64,000 nucleotides of DNA from Haladaptatus pallidirubidus (GTDB lineage: Archaea > Halobacteriota > Halobacteria > Halobacteriales > Haladaptataceae). Numbering within the stretch: the stretch's first letter is position 1; every line of letters starts with the position of its first letter. The stretch spans positions 496,001 through 560,000 of the forward strand of contig NZ_CP085302.1 in NCBI RefSeq assembly GCF_020700235.1, written 5' to 3'. Shown in pieces: positions 19,101 to 27,269 of this stretch. The position numbers and the translations under genes were made by a program. The notes beneath the pieces are model-generated. The model was not told the DNA's origin, searched no databases, and saw nothing but the letters and a program-made list of their open reading frames with translations.

Positions 19101-19454
19101 TTCACGGGTGGGCAGACGAACCAAGTCGACATTACGGTGTCCTCGCTGAGTCATGACGCGACCATCACTGATGCGGTGCCAGACGGTTGGACAGTAAAAG
19201 AGGGCTACGGCGACGTGACAGGTGTCAAATCCAACACCGTCGAACTCGGGACTGTCAGTGCTGACGAAGTTGCCGACGGCACGGTAACGCGAACGTACTT
19301 CGTGGAGGCGCCCTCAGACGTGACAAAAACTGGACAGGACATATTCGGTCCTGCAACAGCGACTGTGCTTGATCCGAGTGGGCTCGAAAATGCAGAAGAT
19401 CAGGTTGCTGGCACCGATTCGAACACTGTTCTTAGTGCATCGACGAACACCTGA
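16119..19454 (+). CDS. Tat-exported M14 zinc carboxypeptidase with shared C-terminal domain
   Basis: A 1111-residue exported metallopeptidase. The Tat signal is DRRTFMRLAAA (about residue 25). M14 motifs: HxxE in LHGLERAG (H228, E231), the third zinc ligand H366 (DLHGG) and probable catalytic E476 (LDFEMAF). A P-domain/PPC-like sandwich follows (about 590-670), then a region of glutamine-amidotransferase-like fold (about 700-960, with AVICHDYGAN and NLVLTDMG). The last 120 residues form the same C-terminal domain as in the two upstream subtilases (TRADDGSVF, GQTNQVD). It has its own promoter with the shared palindrome. Likely role: removal of C-terminal residues from peptides released by the subtilases. 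Confidence 0.85.
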   Translation: MNRSNMTDEATKTGADDRFCDSSIDRRTFMRLAAATTGAALAFPGNVSADVSAVEMTTEYEYVLNHTLADYAAPTLVEFSSAAGLDAISSIAPNAKTTTTPKPAAYAQLTTTQAESVADLPTAETLSFSPGSNPFWRLGYYPLGVFPEPMRSVDFINYEQMKDGLRHLEREYQSKVNVKEIGQSPGHYNNVTARDDPKGMFVAEVTNDAGDEQSFREKEKVFYSLSLHGLERAGAEAGARIIENILRGDDKAGEISSLLDDIVLVFGFTNPDGWVARNPQYDSGHQTGGPGASHPRIPAAPLYERGNAEIYDTNRQYPTVGYITPAHYPGEPRNPADRSKERVTDALAIVEHFRGYENLNYGADLHGGPIFNEFVLGLISQDQYDTREMHEVYEMCRVIDDVLEEELDVWTTAGDAKQAVLGDTKTGLLFGVLPEEAFDYATIYDTIDYTVSGAMLDWMSHPEDLGGLGMTTLDFEMAFSHLTGGNVYNPELLDMEVRGYRTAMRTITKFAVENSDTPTTSDQFSATTKTRFDADAAPQRVAYVTTGAVGTSEDALRRHSGALDFGDTNHTQSSTEGAVTGLSTTTVSKTVSASSLHSLDVHTHSQQGIFDLQLFSPSGEVIRSHDAVTDERAGGKCCGHPMWVISDPEPGEWTVEISNVQQDTQGYEVRFGTLAASGTNPDPDPAVGYEQYDYDVTPLRFFEDYADSIADDGVMEPLTVENVANGALADYDHAVICHDYGANADADYIGGSVPGYTVADHPTAGYDVPGYVAALNAFVNDGGNLVLTDMGVNLLASMDNDLVGADRFAAGDFTVDTYNVARYTEKNGDHPLLTDVRPIQEQLWKVAPLGYAVTGEAPMRLLDEGAFTGASAEPGDDLGDGIPSVAACTDGFVATGSLTRTADDGTGVHVVSSLVPPATQQNLHPFGLLDYTPTFLGYLVLTSTFGFQQIRRTADNPTGDTYGAGPTFAVDATAPEAPGQTFTAGGTRADDGSVFTGGQTNQVDITVSSLSHDATITDAVPDGWTVKEGYGDVTGVKSNTVELGTVSADEVADGTVTRTYFVEAPSDVTKTGQDIFGPATATVLDPSGLENAEDQVAGTDSNTVLSASTNT

Positions 19455-19503
19455 GTTCACCGAAAGCGATCAACCCAATCAAACAGCAGCACTACCAACA
19501 AAA

Positions 19504-21083
19504 ATGAGACACAATTACGAATTCATGAAACGAACTCACAGGAGGAAATTCCTCAAGGCAGTTGCAGGCGCATCGGCATTCTCGACCGCCGTGGACGCGG
19601 CCAGCGCCCACGACATGGGTAGCTCGAAGTCATCGAGCACCTCGGAACACGACCACACTGACGCAAGTATCCATGGGAAGACGAGCGATGTCGAACTCCT
19701 AGACTATCATAGCCTCGGCCAGCGAGGGCCGTCAAGTACTAACTCGGCCGACAGCCCGCACTACGGTGGTATCTCCGAGATGCGCGTTGTCGGGGACTAC
19801 GCGTACGTCTGTTTCTTCTCTTCGAAGGATCCAACCAACAACCGAGGCATCGGTGTGACGATATCTCGGCGTTCAACGCCGCCAACAATACCAGCGACCT
19901 TCGGGACGCCGAGATGGACTTCGTCGCGTTCGTCCGCAATGACAATGACGCCGCGGCAGTGATGGATCTTAAAACGAGCGCTGACGGGGACTACGTGTTC
20001 TATACGAAACAGCCCATCTCAGCGCTGTTCGACGACCCTGACCCGACGCCGAGTACGAAAGAAAATTCGACTGGACCGCTGGCGGGCGCGATCACAGCCG
20101 TCAATGTAACTGATCCCGAGAACCCGACAATTGCCGGTACCTTCGCCCACGACACCGGCTTCCATAATTGTTGGCACCACGAAATCGGCGGCACCGACTA
20201 CCTCTTCGCGATCAAGGATATCGAATTGGATGGCACCTCTGGGGTGTATGTTTTCGAATTCGACCAGACGACAGGTGTCCTCGAATTGGTTAACACGTGG
20301 AATCAGCAAGGAAACTTCGCGGGCGGCAACGTCACAGGTGGTGACACATACATACACGATATCGTTGTCCAGGACGACTCACGGCTGGAGAAGCCCGTCG
20401 GCTACCTCTCGTACTGGAACGCCGGCGTGTATGCGCTCGACCTCTCGACCCCGACGAACATCTCCGTACTCGGGCATTTCACGATGTCGAACGCTCACTA
20501 TGCCGAACCAGCGCCGACCTACTTCGATGGCAAACGGATACTCGTGGCCGGCCATGAGTACCCGAGCGACCAGTATGGCCATTCCGGCCACGTGAAACTC
20601 CTGGACGCAGACGGCCTCGACGATGGGTACACGAAGGGTGAGGACAACATCGTCGAACTCGACCACTGGGAGTGGCGCGACGACGTGTCCTACGACGGCA
20701 CCTACACGTTCAGCCCGCACAACTTCACCGTCACCGAGGGACAGTGGGTTCACGTCGGTCACTACCACGGCGGGACGCGCTTCCTGCGCATCGACACCGA
20801 GAACTGGTCGCTCACTGAGAAGGGCTACTTCCAGGCCGCTAAGGACGTCCCCGAGGAATCGAAGGTGGTCGGACTGAACCACGCCGCACCGTTTACCTGG
20901 ACGGCCGTGACCCAGAACGGCGTCACCTACGCTGCCGACATCAACACGGGTGTCTATGCCCTGCGGTACAAGCCAGATACCTCTATGTCGGGACTCGGGT
21001 GGGCGGCCGGCGGCCTGGCGCTCGCGGGGCTTGCCAGTAGGTACGGCGACCGCGTCCGGGATGAGCTCGGAGCAGACCGCTAA
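19504..21083 (+). pseudogene. Exported LVIVD-type beta-propeller protein, frameshifted
   Basis: The N-terminal frame (ATG 19504) has a Tat motif (HRRKFLKAVAG) and reads into YVCFFSSKDPTNNRGIGV. It then breaks at about 19855-19860. The other frame continues as DDISAFNAANNTSDLRDAEM and on for over 390 residues of LVIVD-like propeller blades (ITAVNVTDPENPTIAGTF is one), ending in a C-terminal membrane helix (WAAGGLALAGLA) and a basic/acidic tail. Restoring one base would give about 525 residues. It lies 49 bp downstream of the M14 peptidase gene without its own evident promoter, so it belongs to the same unit. A surface-anchored substrate-binding or scaffold role is inferred. Confidence 0.7.
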
Positions 21084-21158
21084 CCGTCACGCCGACGCGA
21101 TAATTTAGGGAAATAATAGATGTTGCCGAATTACACTTGGAGGCACTGTCTAGAAAAC

Positions 21159-21773
21159 CTCAGCTGGCGTTCGTCCGTTGAGTGTTTAGTGCAATCGATC
21201 ATGGTTGTAATAACGTTTGAACTGCTGGAACCAGCGTCTCGCGGCCGGCCGACTGCCCACCCAGCTCGTATGGAAGCGGTCAGTCCGTACTTTGAAGGTC
21301 TGAAACCACCGTTCGACGTGGTTTCGGAGCGAATAGTCCAACCGACCGCTCAATCCTAATCGAGAGATGGCAGTCAGATAGCCGTAGCCATTGATGAGAA
21401 ACACGGCCTCCGAGAGGTCGTGTTTCTCGGTCACCTCGTGGAGAAATGCGGTGGCAGGATCGGTGCCACGGCAGCTGAACAGCTCGATGTCTAACAGCAT
21501 CTTCGTCGTGACATCGATGGCAGCGTACACCCAGTACCACTCACCATTCATTTGGACAGCAATTTCGTCGACAGCGACCCGCGTCGGCGATGCCGACGGC
21601 GGATCGCGTCCGCTGTCGACCAGCCGTTCTTTCCACTGCCAAATCGCCTGGTGCGAGCGATCCGCGTTGAGGAGGGCTGTCGGTGTGTAAGGTGTATCGT
21701 CGGTCGTAGCTTTCGCACATTCCATGAGCGTTCGCTGGGCGGTGATCTCCGAGAACGTCACTTGACGTGTCAT
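21159..21773 (-). pseudogene. IS6-family transposase, inactivated
   Basis: IS6-type DDE transposase. The first Asp is present (D69 in VAVDE) and the Glu is present (E154 in HVERWF), but the second catalytic position is Asn (N128 in FLINGYGY, codon AAT for GAT). A TAA at 21186-21188 replaces the expected CAA after HDRLH; the frame beyond it continues TLNGRTPAEVF to the next stop. Both changes argue for a dead copy. No matching terminal inverted repeats were found at its ends. A second N-terminal fragment of the same family lies at 22915-23045. Confidence 0.75.
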
Positions 21774-21798
21774 GGATAAAAAAGGGCTGAAGCGGTGA

Positions 21799-22197
21799 TT
21801 AGTTCGGCAGTTCCTTCCGTCCTGTTCTCACGCGTGGCCAGCACGGGAAGTCACCGAGGCTGTCACAGTCGCAGTATTCAGGTTCGATCTCGTCTTCGTC
21901 GTCCTCGGACGAGAAGACTTCGAGCGTCCCGTCGTCGGTTGCGTTTTCGACGGCGGCCATGTGTTTGCAGAAGGCGTTGCGGTGGACGTGGTGCGGGCAC
22001 GTACAGGCCATCAGTTCCTCGGTCAGGTCGTCGATGGAGACTGTGTACTGGTGTTCTGCGGGGTTGCTGTGGCTCTTGTTGGTGACTTCAACCATTCCGG
22101 GGGCATTGATGTCGAAGGCAAATTGTTCGGCCTGTGCGCGGTTCTGTGCCGTCTCGTTATTCTGTGGGATTCGTGGTGGCTTGCTGCTATTATCCTT
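21799..22197 (-). CDS. SWIM zinc-finger protein (family copy 3)
   Basis: Encodes the best-preserved SWIM core of the window (CTCPHHVHRNAFCKH), preceded by ETAQNRAQAEQFAFDINAPG and followed by the acidic linker and cysteine tail ending TGRKELPN. No ATG, GTG or TTG start is found between the core and the VapC stop at 22199. The frame stays open further, but only antisense in effect to the vapC codons (same strand, other frame). The start is therefore lost or non-canonical. The dead IS6 transposase follows 25 bp downstream, the recurrent family arrangement. Confidence 0.6.
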   Translation of the reverse strand, partial: KDNSSKPPRIPQNNETAQNRAQAEQFAFDINAPGMVEVTNKSHSNPAEHQYTVSIDDLTEELMACTCPHHVHRNAFCKHMAAVENATDDGTLEVFSSEDDEDEIEPEYCDCDSLGDFPCWPRVRTGRKELPN

Positions 22198-22198
22198 C

Positions 22199-22615
22199 TC
22201 AAATTGTGTCGAATGAAGTAAGAACGTCGCTCGTCGAATACACCGGTACCAGATCTTGCTCATCGAAATCAGAGTCGTCGCTCCAGACACCTGCTTCACA
22301 AGCGAGCGCACATGCAACATACAATATGTCGTCGGGGTCTGTCGCACCAATCGCGTCATTGGCTTGCTCAATGAACGGATAGAAGTCTGTAGCGGGGATG
22401 ACGTCGATATATTGAAAGAGTAGTTCGATGAACTGATTGACTCGGTCCGCATCCATGCCGGATTTCTCAACGATGAGATCTTCGTAATTCCCGATTTCGT
22501 CGTGGACAACCTCAGGAGTTAGAAGATCGGGTTCAAGTGTGACAATGAGTTCGCGTGTTTTCGAATTCGCGATGAGTGCAGAAATAACGACGTTGGCGTC
22601 GACAACCAGTTTCAT
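22199..22615 (-). CDS. vapC: VapC-type PIN toxin
   Basis: A 138-residue PIN protein of typical VapC length. Acidic residues: D6 (VVDANVVISAL), E40, D93/D95/D96 (ATDPDDILYVACAL) and D113/D114 (WSDDSDF). VapC toxins are Mg-dependent RNases that cleave tRNA or rRNA. The antitoxin gene ends 9 bp upstream on the same strand, so both are on one mRNA. The gene looks intact, unlike the mobile debris on both sides. Confidence 0.85.
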   Translation of the reverse strand: MKLVVDANVVISALIANSKTRELIVTLEPDLLTPEVVHDEIGNYEDLIVEKSGMDADRVNQFIELLFQYIDVIPATDFYPFIEQANDAIGATDPDDILYVACALACEAGVWSDDSDFDEQDLVPVYSTSDVLTSFDTI

Positions 22616-22624
22616 TCGTCAGTA

Positions 22625-22855
22625 CTATCTCGACTCTTCTTCGAGGGATTTCTGTGCGCTCTGATTGATCTTTGCGGAGATTTCCTCGACATCCTCATTG
22701 GTGAGTTCACTGCCAGCGGTGAGTTCGTCCATTAGGTCGAGTTTCTTGACCTTGTCTTTGATCGCCTGACGAGTGACTTCACTCCAGTTGATTTCCGGAT
22801 GGTTTTCCATTTGCTGCTTGAGGTCGTCATCGACGTTGACCGTGATGGTGGGCAT
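22625..22855 (-). CDS. vapB: VapB-type ribbon-helix-helix antitoxin
   Basis: A 76-residue protein. The N-terminal strand-helix-helix (TITVNVDDDLKQQMENHP, then NWSEVTRQAIKDKV) is a ribbon-helix-helix DNA-binding fold. The acidic C-terminal tail would bind the toxin. It is the first gene of the pair with vapC and probably represses it. Confidence 0.8.
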   Translation of the reverse strand: MPTITVNVDDDLKQQMENHPEINWSEVTRQAIKDKVKKLDLMDELTAGSELTNEDVEEISAKINQSAQKSLEEESR

Positions 22856-22914
22856 ACAGGATACTATGGGAACACAGAATACTGTGTCTTTCGGTCAGTG
22901 ACGTCGAGATTATT

Positions 22915-23045
22915 ATGATACTAAACTGTCTCCCGATCTCGAGTAGCGCCGTCGATGTTTTCGAAGGGTCGTCAGTCGTTACATTCACTCTTTTTGTGAA
23001 TGTTCGCTGGTCTGTGATATCCGAGACTGTCAATTGGCGTGCCAT
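22915..23045 (-). pseudogene. IS6-family transposase N-terminal fragment
   Basis: ARQLTVSDITDQRTFTKRVN followed by TTDDPSKTSTALLEIGRQF aligns with the N-terminus of the transposase at 21159-21773 (TRQVTFSEITAQRTLMECAK, TTDDTPYTPTALLNADRS). The frame then diverges and no catalytic core is left. The VapBC pair lies downstream, so vapBC may have been inserted in or next to this element. Confidence 0.6.
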
Positions 23046-23064
23046 GGATAAAAAAGACTGAACC

Positions 23065-23290
23065 CGTGGTTAGTTCGGCAGTTCTTTTCGTCCCGCACGA
23101 ACGCACGGCCAGCAGGGAATCCGTTGAGGCCGTCGCAGTCGCAGTCTTCTGGTTTGGCATCGTCTTCACTGTCCTCCGATGAGAATGCCTTGAGAGTCCC
23201 CTCGTCGGTTTCATTTTCGACAGCGACCATGTATTTGCAGGAGGCGGTGCAGTGGACGTGGTGTAGGCGGAAGATGCGTAACCGATAATC
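23065..23290 (-). pseudogene. SWIM protein remnant (copy 4)
   Basis: Reads LHHVHCTASCKYMVAVENET, then the acidic linker and DCDCDGLNGFP, after which a one-base deletion moves the tail (WPCVRAGRKELPN) to another frame. The first two cysteines and the final histidine of the SWIM motif are lost. It ends about 20 bp before the transposase fragment at 22915-23045, the same order as for copy 3. Confidence 0.6.
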
Positions 23291-23329
23291 CAGCGGCAAG
23301 CATATGGTAAGCGACCAGGCCACCAAGAA

Positions 23330-24069
23330 TCCCGAAAAGGTCTACATCGAAAATACGTTGAGGTCGACTCACTGCCGCAGATGGACTTACGGCTAGTGCG
23401 GACTCCAATGATCTAAGAGGGTGACTCCCGACAAAGATTCTATGGTATGGAACGGCTAAACAACTAAAGGCTTGGAAAAGAGATAGCGGTTGAAGTTATA
23501 CCTCATGTCGAAGGGAACAGTGATAGGTTTGGTCTCCAGCTTCAACCATTTATAGAAAGAATTCCTAGCCAGTAAAGTAAACGACTGCATTGGCAAATGG
23601 AATAAACGTGTAGGGATAGCCATGACGCGGTTACACGTTTATTGCTGGTTGTGGATGACGGACTGATAGCAACCTAGTCTCTTCTTCCTACAAATTTTCG
23701 TTGTTACTGTCTATTCGTAATTGTTGTGGCCCTATAGCGCAAATATTGGAATATATACATAATAATCAGTCATATTGGTGAGAAAGTGAATGTGGTTGGA
23801 GAGGATGGACGCTCCAGAGAGGAATTAAGCCTAGAGACGCAGTGAGCGGGCAGAGACACCAATAGTGCTGCGAAAACTGAGACGAATGATGCCCAGTGCT
23901 ATCAGAATTATTACGATCTCAATATTACTGATCTATCAATTTGTGATCTCGCGGTGAATAGGGGAACGTTATCCGTGGACGGGAATGTCTCAGACAGTCA
24001 AAACAGTGGTTAACGATGTCTAGTGAAGAAATTGCTCAGACGGTGGAAGCAAGATGAGACAGTTACTTA
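23330..24069. other. Long AT-rich non-coding stretch
   Basis: About 740 bp without a supportable gene, recognisable repeat or structured RNA. It separates two groups of mobile-element remnants and is probably decayed sequence. Confidence 0.4.
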
Positions 24070-24270
24070 CTAAGTAGCCAAGTCACTCTGTCTACGTTGG
24101 TGATATAAATACACAACCGTATAAGAGAGTCCGATGAAGGCACCCGTAAGTACTGCAATCATGAGAGTACCAGGTAAGAGAACGACTTGAATGAAAACCG
24201 AGAATAACACTGAAATCAGGATCACCACTGTCGTAAAAATCACTGGATTTTCAATTTCAGACCTGGACAT
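24070..24270 (-). CDS. Small two-helix membrane protein
   Basis: A 66-residue product from MSRSEIENPV with two hydrophobic segments (about 12-31 and 36-56) and a positively charged end (YHQRRQ). It superficially resembles the DUF2061 protein at 7441-7662 in size and topology (second helix ending in YLYH) but lacks its signature. No function can be assigned. Confidence 0.45.
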   Translation of the reverse strand: MSRSEIENPVIFTTVVILISVLFSVFIQVVLLPGTLMIAVLTGAFIGLSYTVVYLYHQRRQSDLAT

Positions 24271-24348
24271 ATACGATGATCTCCGTATGTTCACTAATCA
24301 ATACTGGCACCGCTGAAGTTCGAATAAGTCGATGTTAAGAGGATATAC

Positions 24349-24406
24349 TAACGAAATCGCCTTGTGAGTGTTTGCTGGTTCATGACAGCAGAGAGCGTCA
24401 ATTACC
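24349..24406 (-). pseudogene. IS6-family transposase 5' trace
   Basis: The minus-strand sequence after ATGGTAATTGACGCTCTCTG aligns base by base with the 5' end of the transposase fragment at 22915-23045, including the CCAGC(A/G)AACA(C/T)TCACA stretch. It is too decayed to encode protein. Confidence 0.4.
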
Positions 24407-24419
24407 ATGCCATTGACAC

Positions 24420-24760
24420 AGAGAACGGAAACGTGGCTTAGTTCGAGAGTTCTTCCGTCCTGTTCGCACGCATGGCCAGCACGGGAAGTCACCGAGGCCG
24501 TCACAGACCAGTCTTCGGGTTCGGCATCGTCGTCGTTGTCCTCCGATGAGAACACCTCAAGCGCCCCCTCGTCAGTTGCGTTTTCAACGGCGGTCATGTG
24601 CTTGCAGAAGGCATTACGGTGGACGTGGTGCGGGCACGTACAGGCCATCAGTTCGTGGGTCACGTCGTCCAGCGTGACGACGTATTAGTACTCAGCGGGC
24701 TCTCGTAGCTCTCACTAATGACTTTGCTGAGTCCTAGGCAGCAATCTCCATCGGTAATAA
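24420..24760 (-). pseudogene. SWIM protein remnant (copy 5)
   Basis: Encodes VVTLDDVTHELMACTC, PHHVHRNAFCKHMTAVENAT and the acidic linker to AEPED; a frameshift then displaces the cysteine tail. Stops interrupt the part upstream of VVTLDD. The SWIM motif itself is intact. A transposase trace follows immediately, as for copies 3 and 4. Confidence 0.6.
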
Positions 24761-24813
24761 ACAACCATCAATCGAAAAAAGTTTGTCGCGCTGAACTCTC
24801 TGGAAAGTGTTCT

Positions 24814-25635
24814 CTAATTCACTTCGTTGTGCATGGCTTCGATAACCTCATCGAGGTCAGGTTCGCCACCACCGGGTTGGCGGCCATAGGAGAACTCGCC
24901 CTTCCCATCGATCGACTCGCCCTGTGTCCAGCGTTCTTCCGGATCTGGCTGTTCGTCCTTAAATGTGGACATAAATTTGTAATTGACGTCCTGATTTTCT
25001 TTTTCTTGTGGGAAACTGTTCGGAACTGGAAGATGGTCGTCCATCGTTTCGAGGGCAGCGTGCCACTGGTTCTGGTGCATCGTATCTCGGGCGATGAGAT
25101 ATGAGAGCATGTCTTTCATCCCTGGGTCGTCGGTGATCTCCCAAAGGCGGGCAGCGAGAGTCCGACCAGTTGATTCAGCCATGATGTTCGCGTACATATC
25201 CGCAGCAAGGTTGCCGCTAGCGACAACGCAGCCCCCATTGAATGGGACTCCGTTGGAATCGACGGGCATCGCGTGGAGACCGGCCGAAAGGGCCTGACGG
25301 GGCTGCCCACTGTCCATCATCTCGGCGATAACGGCGTCCTCGCGTGCCTCTTCACGTTGTTCTTCGGAGGCACCTTCCAGATTTTTCGCGACAGCGGTAG
25401 CAAGCATCTCGATGTGACCGAGTTCTTCAGTTGCTGTCTCCATCAGCAGTTGTCGATACTCACTTTTGTCGGCTGGCACTGCAAACGCCTGAAACATATA
25501 TTGAAGCGCGACACGCATTTCCCCTTCCGCCCCACCGATGGCTTGCTGAAGCATTTTCGCAAAACGTGGGTCTGGGTCATGAACTTCAACCTCGTACTGG
25601 AGCTCGTTATCGTGGTAGAACATTGATTTCTCCAT
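24814..25635 (-). CDS. Manganese catalase
   Basis: A 273-residue ferritin-fold protein starting MEKSMFYHDN. The dinuclear manganese ligands are recognisable: Glu in GGAEGEM (37/39), E71 and H74 in TEELGHIEML, E154 in AESTGR and H187 in RDTMHQNQW. It disproportionates hydrogen peroxide to water and oxygen in the cytoplasm. The C-terminal extension (about 225-273, Gly/Asp-rich) is usual for haloarchaeal forms. An upstream ATG at 25668 would add 11 residues that do not fit the family start. It stands alone between two SWIM-family remnants, which suggests arrival with or near a mobile element. Confidence 0.9.
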   Translation of the reverse strand: MEKSMFYHDNELQYEVEVHDPDPRFAKMLQQAIGGAEGEMRVALQYMFQAFAVPADKSEYRQLLMETATEELGHIEMLATAVAKNLEGASEEQREEAREDAVIAEMMDSGQPRQALSAGLHAMPVDSNGVPFNGGCVVASGNLAADMYANIMAESTGRTLAARLWEITDDPGMKDMLSYLIARDTMHQNQWHAALETMDDHLPVPNSFPQEKENQDVNYKFMSTFKDEQPDPEERWTQGESIDGKGEFSYGRQPGGGEPDLDEVIEAMHNEVN

Positions 25636-25751
25636 TCCATCACGCCACGAGCAGTTTATTAGGCACATTGGCTGCTAGTGCAGAGTAATTAAACAGAATA
25701 TTATGAACCTCGCAAAAACTTCCACCAAATAATGAGCGTGATGCAGGCACG

Positions 25752-25925
25752 TTAGTCGAAAATGGCGATGAAGACCACATATCGGTGGTCTACGAGATTC
25801 TCTTGACTTTCGTTGGAGATGTTGAGGTGTCCTGGTGTCTCAATGTCGAAGGAAAACTGTTCGGCCTGTGCGCGTTTCTGTGCCGTCTCGTCAGCTTCAA
25901 GTTCACTAGGCGTTTTCGTTGACAT
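25752..25925 (-). pseudogene. SWIM protein N-terminal fragment (copy 6)
   Basis: Starts MSTKTPSELEADETAQKRAQ and continues EQFSFDIETPGHLNISNESQ to YVVFIAIFD and a stop, just before the SWIM motif would begin. It preserves the family's N-terminus, which is missing or altered in the other copies. Confidence 0.6.
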
Positions 25926-26013
25926 GGTCTTCTTGGCTTCATTACGGAAGACCAGCGCCGGGTGTTGTCGCACCCGGCGCGTTTCCACACACCCGAGGGC
26001 ACCGTTCTTCCCA

Positions 26014-26068
26014 CTTATTCCTTATAGGGCATGGTAATGAAACCACCGTTTTCCCTATAAGGAATAAG
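26014..26068. promoter_or_regulatory. Perfect 16-bp inverted repeat between divergent genes
   Basis: CTTATTCCTTATAGGG (26014-26029) and its exact complement CCCTATAAGGAATAAG (26053-26068) are separated by 23 bp. Each arm contains a TATA-like element facing outward, towards the SWIM fragment on the left and the HTH gene on the right. This is either a divergent promoter pair with a common operator or a regulator site for the HTH protein. Confidence 0.6.
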
Positions 26069-26098
26069 TTTATGCCATGTGGAAATGAAAGAGTAGAT

Positions 26099-26338
26099 AT
26101 GACAGAGAACGATGAGAGGCCGCGGAATGAGAGCGGAGAATATGTCCAAGAACACACTGAAGAGGCCGTCTTAGAGGTCATGCAGCCGCTCGAACCCTAC
26201 ATGACGAGCGAAATCGCGGACGAACTTGGCTGGTCCCGACGGTCGGCGTATAACGTTCTCACTCGGCTCCATGAGAGCGACGAGATTCGCAAGAAGAAGC
26301 CCGAAGCTCGACGCGTGATATGGATTCGCCCAGAATAG
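26099..26338 (+). CDS. Small winged-helix DNA-binding protein
   Basis: A 79-residue protein. Residues about 22-70 form a helix-turn-helix (YMTSEIADELGWSRRSAYNV, LTRLHESDEIRKK), ending with the wing-like strand ARRVIWIRPE. It resembles short plasmid and virus regulators of haloarchaea. The start at 26099 is preferred; ATG at 26072 is possible. The flanking inverted repeat at 26014-26068 is a natural target. A near-copy of its last 19 codons occurs at 27270-27327. Confidence 0.65.
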   Translation: MTENDERPRNESGEYVQEHTEEAVLEVMQPLEPYMTSEIADELGWSRRSAYNVLTRLHESDEIRKKKPEARRVIWIRPE

Positions 26339-26397
26339 CTGTCGCTCGTAGGAATTGACAGCGAAGGGGGCGTGATGCCCGTCCTCGCAAAGTAACC

Positions 26398-26499
26398 ATG
26401 GCCGACGAAGACGTTGACCGAGTGCTCAAAAAGGTCAAAATCGCCTTCTACGCACTCGGTTCGGTCGCAACGGCGATGAAAATCCTCGGCCTAATTTAA
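26398..26499 (+). CDS. 33-residue hydrophobic small protein
   Basis: ATG at 26398 opens MADEDVDRVLKKVKIAF followed by one helix (YALGSVATAMKILGLI). An acidic/basic N-terminus with a single C-terminal hydrophobic segment suggests a small membrane or peptide-toxin-like protein. An intrinsic-terminator-like hairpin overlaps its stop codon, which supports it being the last gene of a transcript with the HTH gene 60 bp upstream. Confidence 0.5.
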   Translation: MADEDVDRVLKKVKIAFYALGSVATAMKILGLI

Positions 26500-26518
26500 G
26501 GCCGAGGCCCCCATTTTT
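26484..26518 (+). terminator. Hairpin plus T-run terminator
   Basis: CCTCGGCC (26484-26491) and GGCCGAGG (26500-26507) form an 8-bp perfect stem over the end of the small ORF; a run of six T follows at 26513-26518. Confidence 0.55.
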
Positions 26519-26579
26519 TGGGGTGCTGCGTCGGTCAGCCCGCTCCCGGTGGGGCGGGACGAAATCCGCCGATCATACT

Positions 26580-26783
26580 ATGAACGCCATCACCCACATT
26601 CGAGACAGCAACGAAATGTTGCTTGTCTTGCTCGGCGCGTTCGCCCTGTTCGGTCATGACTGGCTTGCCGCGACAGCTGGCAAGACGGTTGCCGCCGTGG
26701 TTGGGATCGCGCTCATTGTGCTCGCGGGGATCGGTATCCGCGACGACATACAGGACTTGCTCGCGACTGAAGCGCCGGCCTAG
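26580..26783 (+). CDS. Small two-helix membrane protein
   Basis: A 67-residue product with hydrophobic segments at about 12-30 and 34-52 (MLLVLLGAFALFGHDWLAA; VAAVVGIALIVLAGIGI) and a charged tail RDDIQDLL. I do not recognise the family. The arrangement HTH - tiny hydrophobic ORF - membrane protein resembles small plasmid or pleomorphic-virus modules, but this is only an impression of layout. Confidence 0.55.
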   Translation: MNAITHIRDSNEMLLVLLGAFALFGHDWLAATAGKTVAAVVGIALIVLAGIGIRDDIQDLLATEAPA

Positions 26784-26901
26784 CGATCAGTCACCTCCTC
26801 AATTTTGAGATGGTCGAAGATTCGTGGCAATCGGTACAAACTACTTGTCTGTTTTCGTCTGTTTATCTCTGGTTAAGTAGTTCTGGAACTCATATTATGA
26901 T

Positions 26902-27261
26902 ATGGCCGAAGATAGTGACGCAAACAGTATGGCTGACTCGCTTCAACGGCAAGCACAGAGCCTGCAGGAAACATCACCTGCAAAGTATGGTCTCTTGAAA
27001 GCGTACCATGAGCGTGTCCGAGAAGCGCTCGAAGTCTGCTCGCGGAACTATCCCTCTACCAAACAACTGAGTGAAAATCTTCCCGATTCCAGCCTGACAC
27101 CGCAAATGCTGGGGAATCTGCTAGCGTTACTCGTGCAGCTTGAGATCATCGAGGTATTCAGTGAACGCAATAATAGCAACCGCTACGACCTCACTCACTA
27201 TGATCGCAAGCGAATGGACATCCTCAGTCATATTCTTCAGCGAGTGTCCGCAAGTTCGTAG
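26902..27261 (+). CDS. Winged-helix-like hypothetical protein
   Basis: A 119-residue protein with predicted helices and a possible winged helix at about 45-110 (STKQLSENLPDSSLTPQMLG, NLLALLVQLEIIEVF, NRYDLTHYDRKR). The YPSTKQLSENLPDSSLTPQM stretch resembles the Orc1/Cdc6 or Cdc6-adaptor type of wing, but the ATPase part is missing. Function unknown. A TATA-like box lies about 30 bp before the start. Confidence 0.55.
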   Translation: MAEDSDANSMADSLQRQAQSLQETSPAKYGLLKAYHERVREALEVCSRNYPSTKQLSENLPDSSLTPQMLGNLLALLVQLEIIEVFSERNNSNRYDLTHYDRKRMDILSHILQRVSASS

Positions 27262-27269
27262 TAAGCAAC

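Noticed and set aside
24814..25668. Idea that the Mn catalase gene interrupted one SWIM gene, since SWIM pieces flank it
   Set aside because: The left piece and the right piece overlap in the segment before the SWIM motif, so they are two different copies.
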